Positions 62,683 through 64,000 of a stretch of DNA of 64,000 nt are shown one piece after another. This DNA is from Chiridota heheva (lineage: Eukaryota > Echinodermata > Holothuroidea > Apodida > Chiridotidae): the NCBI GenBank assembly GCA_020152595.1, contig JAIGNY010001709.1, positions 752,001 through 816,000 on the forward strand. Direction: 5' to 3'. Every line of letters begins with the position of its first letter. Positions within the stretch are counted from its first letter, which is position 1. The notes beneath the pieces are model-generated. The model was not told the origin of the DNA. It did not search any database and worked only from the letters and a program-made list of their open reading frames with translations. Both the position numbers and the translations under genes were made by a program.

Positions 62683-62735
62683 CACTGGGGATAAGCACCA
62701 GCCTCATGGGCCTTAATGCCCAGTATGGATTTAAC
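62683..62735 (+). mobile_element. SINE, 3' part
   Basis: CACTGGGGATAAGCACCAGC and CTCATGGGCCTTAATGCCC match the end of the 19953-20210 SINE; the SINE's middle is lost. Confidence 0.7.
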
Positions 62736-63920
62736 TTTATAACCCAACTACTCTATCAAATTTTTCAGTGACTAATTGGGAGTAAAATCCCAGTCATTGA
62801 AAAATAAGTATTTTCAATTAATGGGAGTTATAATTACACATTGATCTTGGTTTGCCTGTCCTATGATAGTATCTCAAATGAGGCATATATTAAAAAAAAA
62901 AAACAATCTCCAAATGTTGATCAGCCACAACTGAAAGAGGACTGAAAATTCCACTGTCAAATTTTGAAAAATATTTTTATCATACTTTCTTTCTGAATTT
63001 AAAGCACTTTTCATGAGGTCAAAAGTTTGTATGTGACTGATGTTTTCAAGTCAAGAATGTTCAAATTAAGCATAAGCCTGCCCTCAGTTACCATCAAGTT
63101 TTGCCTTCTTTCTTTAAGAAAGAAAAGCATATCACTAAAATGTTAGAAAAATTAGGAAGAAAATACATGTGAGAGTTATCTTCTTTAAGATCAATCAATG
63201 TCAAATTGAGTTATTTGTTAATTTTGCAATGTTTACATGAATTATTCTGTATTGCATTAGATGCATGGTTTGTTTGTTTCTAGCAAAAATCAAATTATGA
63301 ATTCTCAGAAAGCCTAAAATGTTTACCATTTCAGAAAGAAAAGTTGTTAAAACAATGCATAATTAGTTGTGCTTGAAATTGTTGCCTTAAAAGAACTATT
63401 TTTGCTTATAGAGAATAAAGAAATAATTATGGAAATGATTCAAACTTTGGAAAAGTGGAATTTTGTGGATTATATAGCGAACCGTTTTGTATTTTAAAAG
63501 CTCCTTTTACAAATGGAGAAAAATGTGTAAAATAATAGAAGTTGCAAATAATAACCTGCAAGTGTTAATCAATTTGTGTATGTTTTCTTTATCCAAAGGT
63601 ACCACAAAGTCTTTACTCCTTTCTCATTATTAAAACCATATTAATTAACTACATTGAAACTTGTTGTACTCACAGACTTTCTAGCCAAAGATCAGACCAG
63701 GAGCAGGTGTGACAAATCACATCATAAAACAAAATTTGTTGCCAATCAGCTCCCGTTTACAGCACACCCCCACAGGCAAGTTCAAATCACATGTGAACAA
63801 ATCACACTTACAACAACTGCAGTGTAAACTAACTCCACAAATATATTGGGCACTTAGATTACAATGCATGCAGGTTTGAAATATTGGCCAAAAAGAAACT
63901 TTTTGAGGCTTGATATGTAG
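62736..63920. other. Intergenic, no feature recognised
   Basis: AT-rich with no spliced exon, promoter or complete repeat visible. AATAAA at 63414-63419 stands alone, too far from CSE1L to assign. Confidence 0.45.
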
Positions 63921-64000
63921 TTGCAACAGTTCAAGCAACAGTCCAAAGCAACAGTCCAAGCAACAGTCCAAAGCAACAGTCCAAAGCAACAGTCCAAGCA
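63921..64000. repeat. CAACAGTCCAAG short tandem repeat, cut by the window edge
   Basis: Units CAACAGTCCAAGC and CAACAGTCCAAAG of 12-13 bases; the last part of a longer array. A Leu/Cys-rich minus frame across it is a by-product. Confidence 0.85.

Overview
The window is eukaryotic DNA: AT-rich, with spliced genes, GT-AG introns of 0.3 to 8.8 kb, tRNA-derived SINEs, an I/Jockey-type LINE, DIRS-like tyrosine-recombinase retrotransposons, MITEs with target duplications, and a great many minisatellites. The best guess is a marine deuterostome invertebrate, most likely an echinoderm (sea urchin or sea star type) or a hemichordate. This rests on the protein similarity level, the frequent AGGCCTA words and the DIRS elements; the species cannot be named from sequence alone.

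Two protein-coding genes are supported, and they lie head to head. On the minus strand, 13037 down to 1479 carries the first seven coding exons of NUP153, a nuclear-basket nucleoporin; its 3' part runs off the left edge. On the plus strand, 17546 to 59162 carries the whole of CSE1L (exportin-2/CAS) in 24 coding exons encoding about 972 residues (human protein: 971). Both products act in nuclear transport: CSE1L with RanGTP returns importin-alpha to the cytoplasm, and NUP153 anchors transport complexes at the nuclear basket. The presumed shared promoter region near 13.04-13.21 kb has a YY1-like CAAGATGGCGGC word and an inverted CCAAT box. CSE1L reads cleanly except for a one-base deficit in exon 22 (near 55270). 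Intron 11 is of the GC-AG type.

Region by region: 1-13 kb holds NUP153 exons with introns full of small DNA transposons (three hAT-like elements, one with a second element nested inside, a TTAA-flanked element, and a TGACTCA-bounded element). 13.2-17.5 kb is intergenic or 5'-untranslated intron with minisatellites. 17.5-24.6 kb holds CSE1L exons 1-8. The 8.8 kb intron 8 contains a G/A-rich satellite and a complete 7.6 kb DIRS-like element (25567-33184) inserted in a TA microsatellite. 33.4-59.2 kb holds CSE1L exons 9-24 with minisatellites in most large introns, a second broken DIRS copy (about 49.9-52.03 kb), two copies of a THAP-encoding transposon remnant, SINEs and 5'-truncated LINE tails. 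59.6-62.7 kb is a LINE inserted into a SINE with a 7-bp target duplication. 62.7-64 kb shows no gene.

The most striking structure is the DIRS-like element: inverted terminal repeats, plus an internal segment that is the reverse complement of the joined left and right ends, with a shared ATT at the junction. Its interior shows no convincing gag, RT or recombinase frame and is filled with GC-rich hairpin-forming repeats and a hierarchy of diverged larger repeats. A second notable structure is a 27-bp array of about 35 units in CSE1L intron 22, in which every unit carries a 5' splice-site-like GGTATGT and a 3' splice-site-like TTTTTAG.
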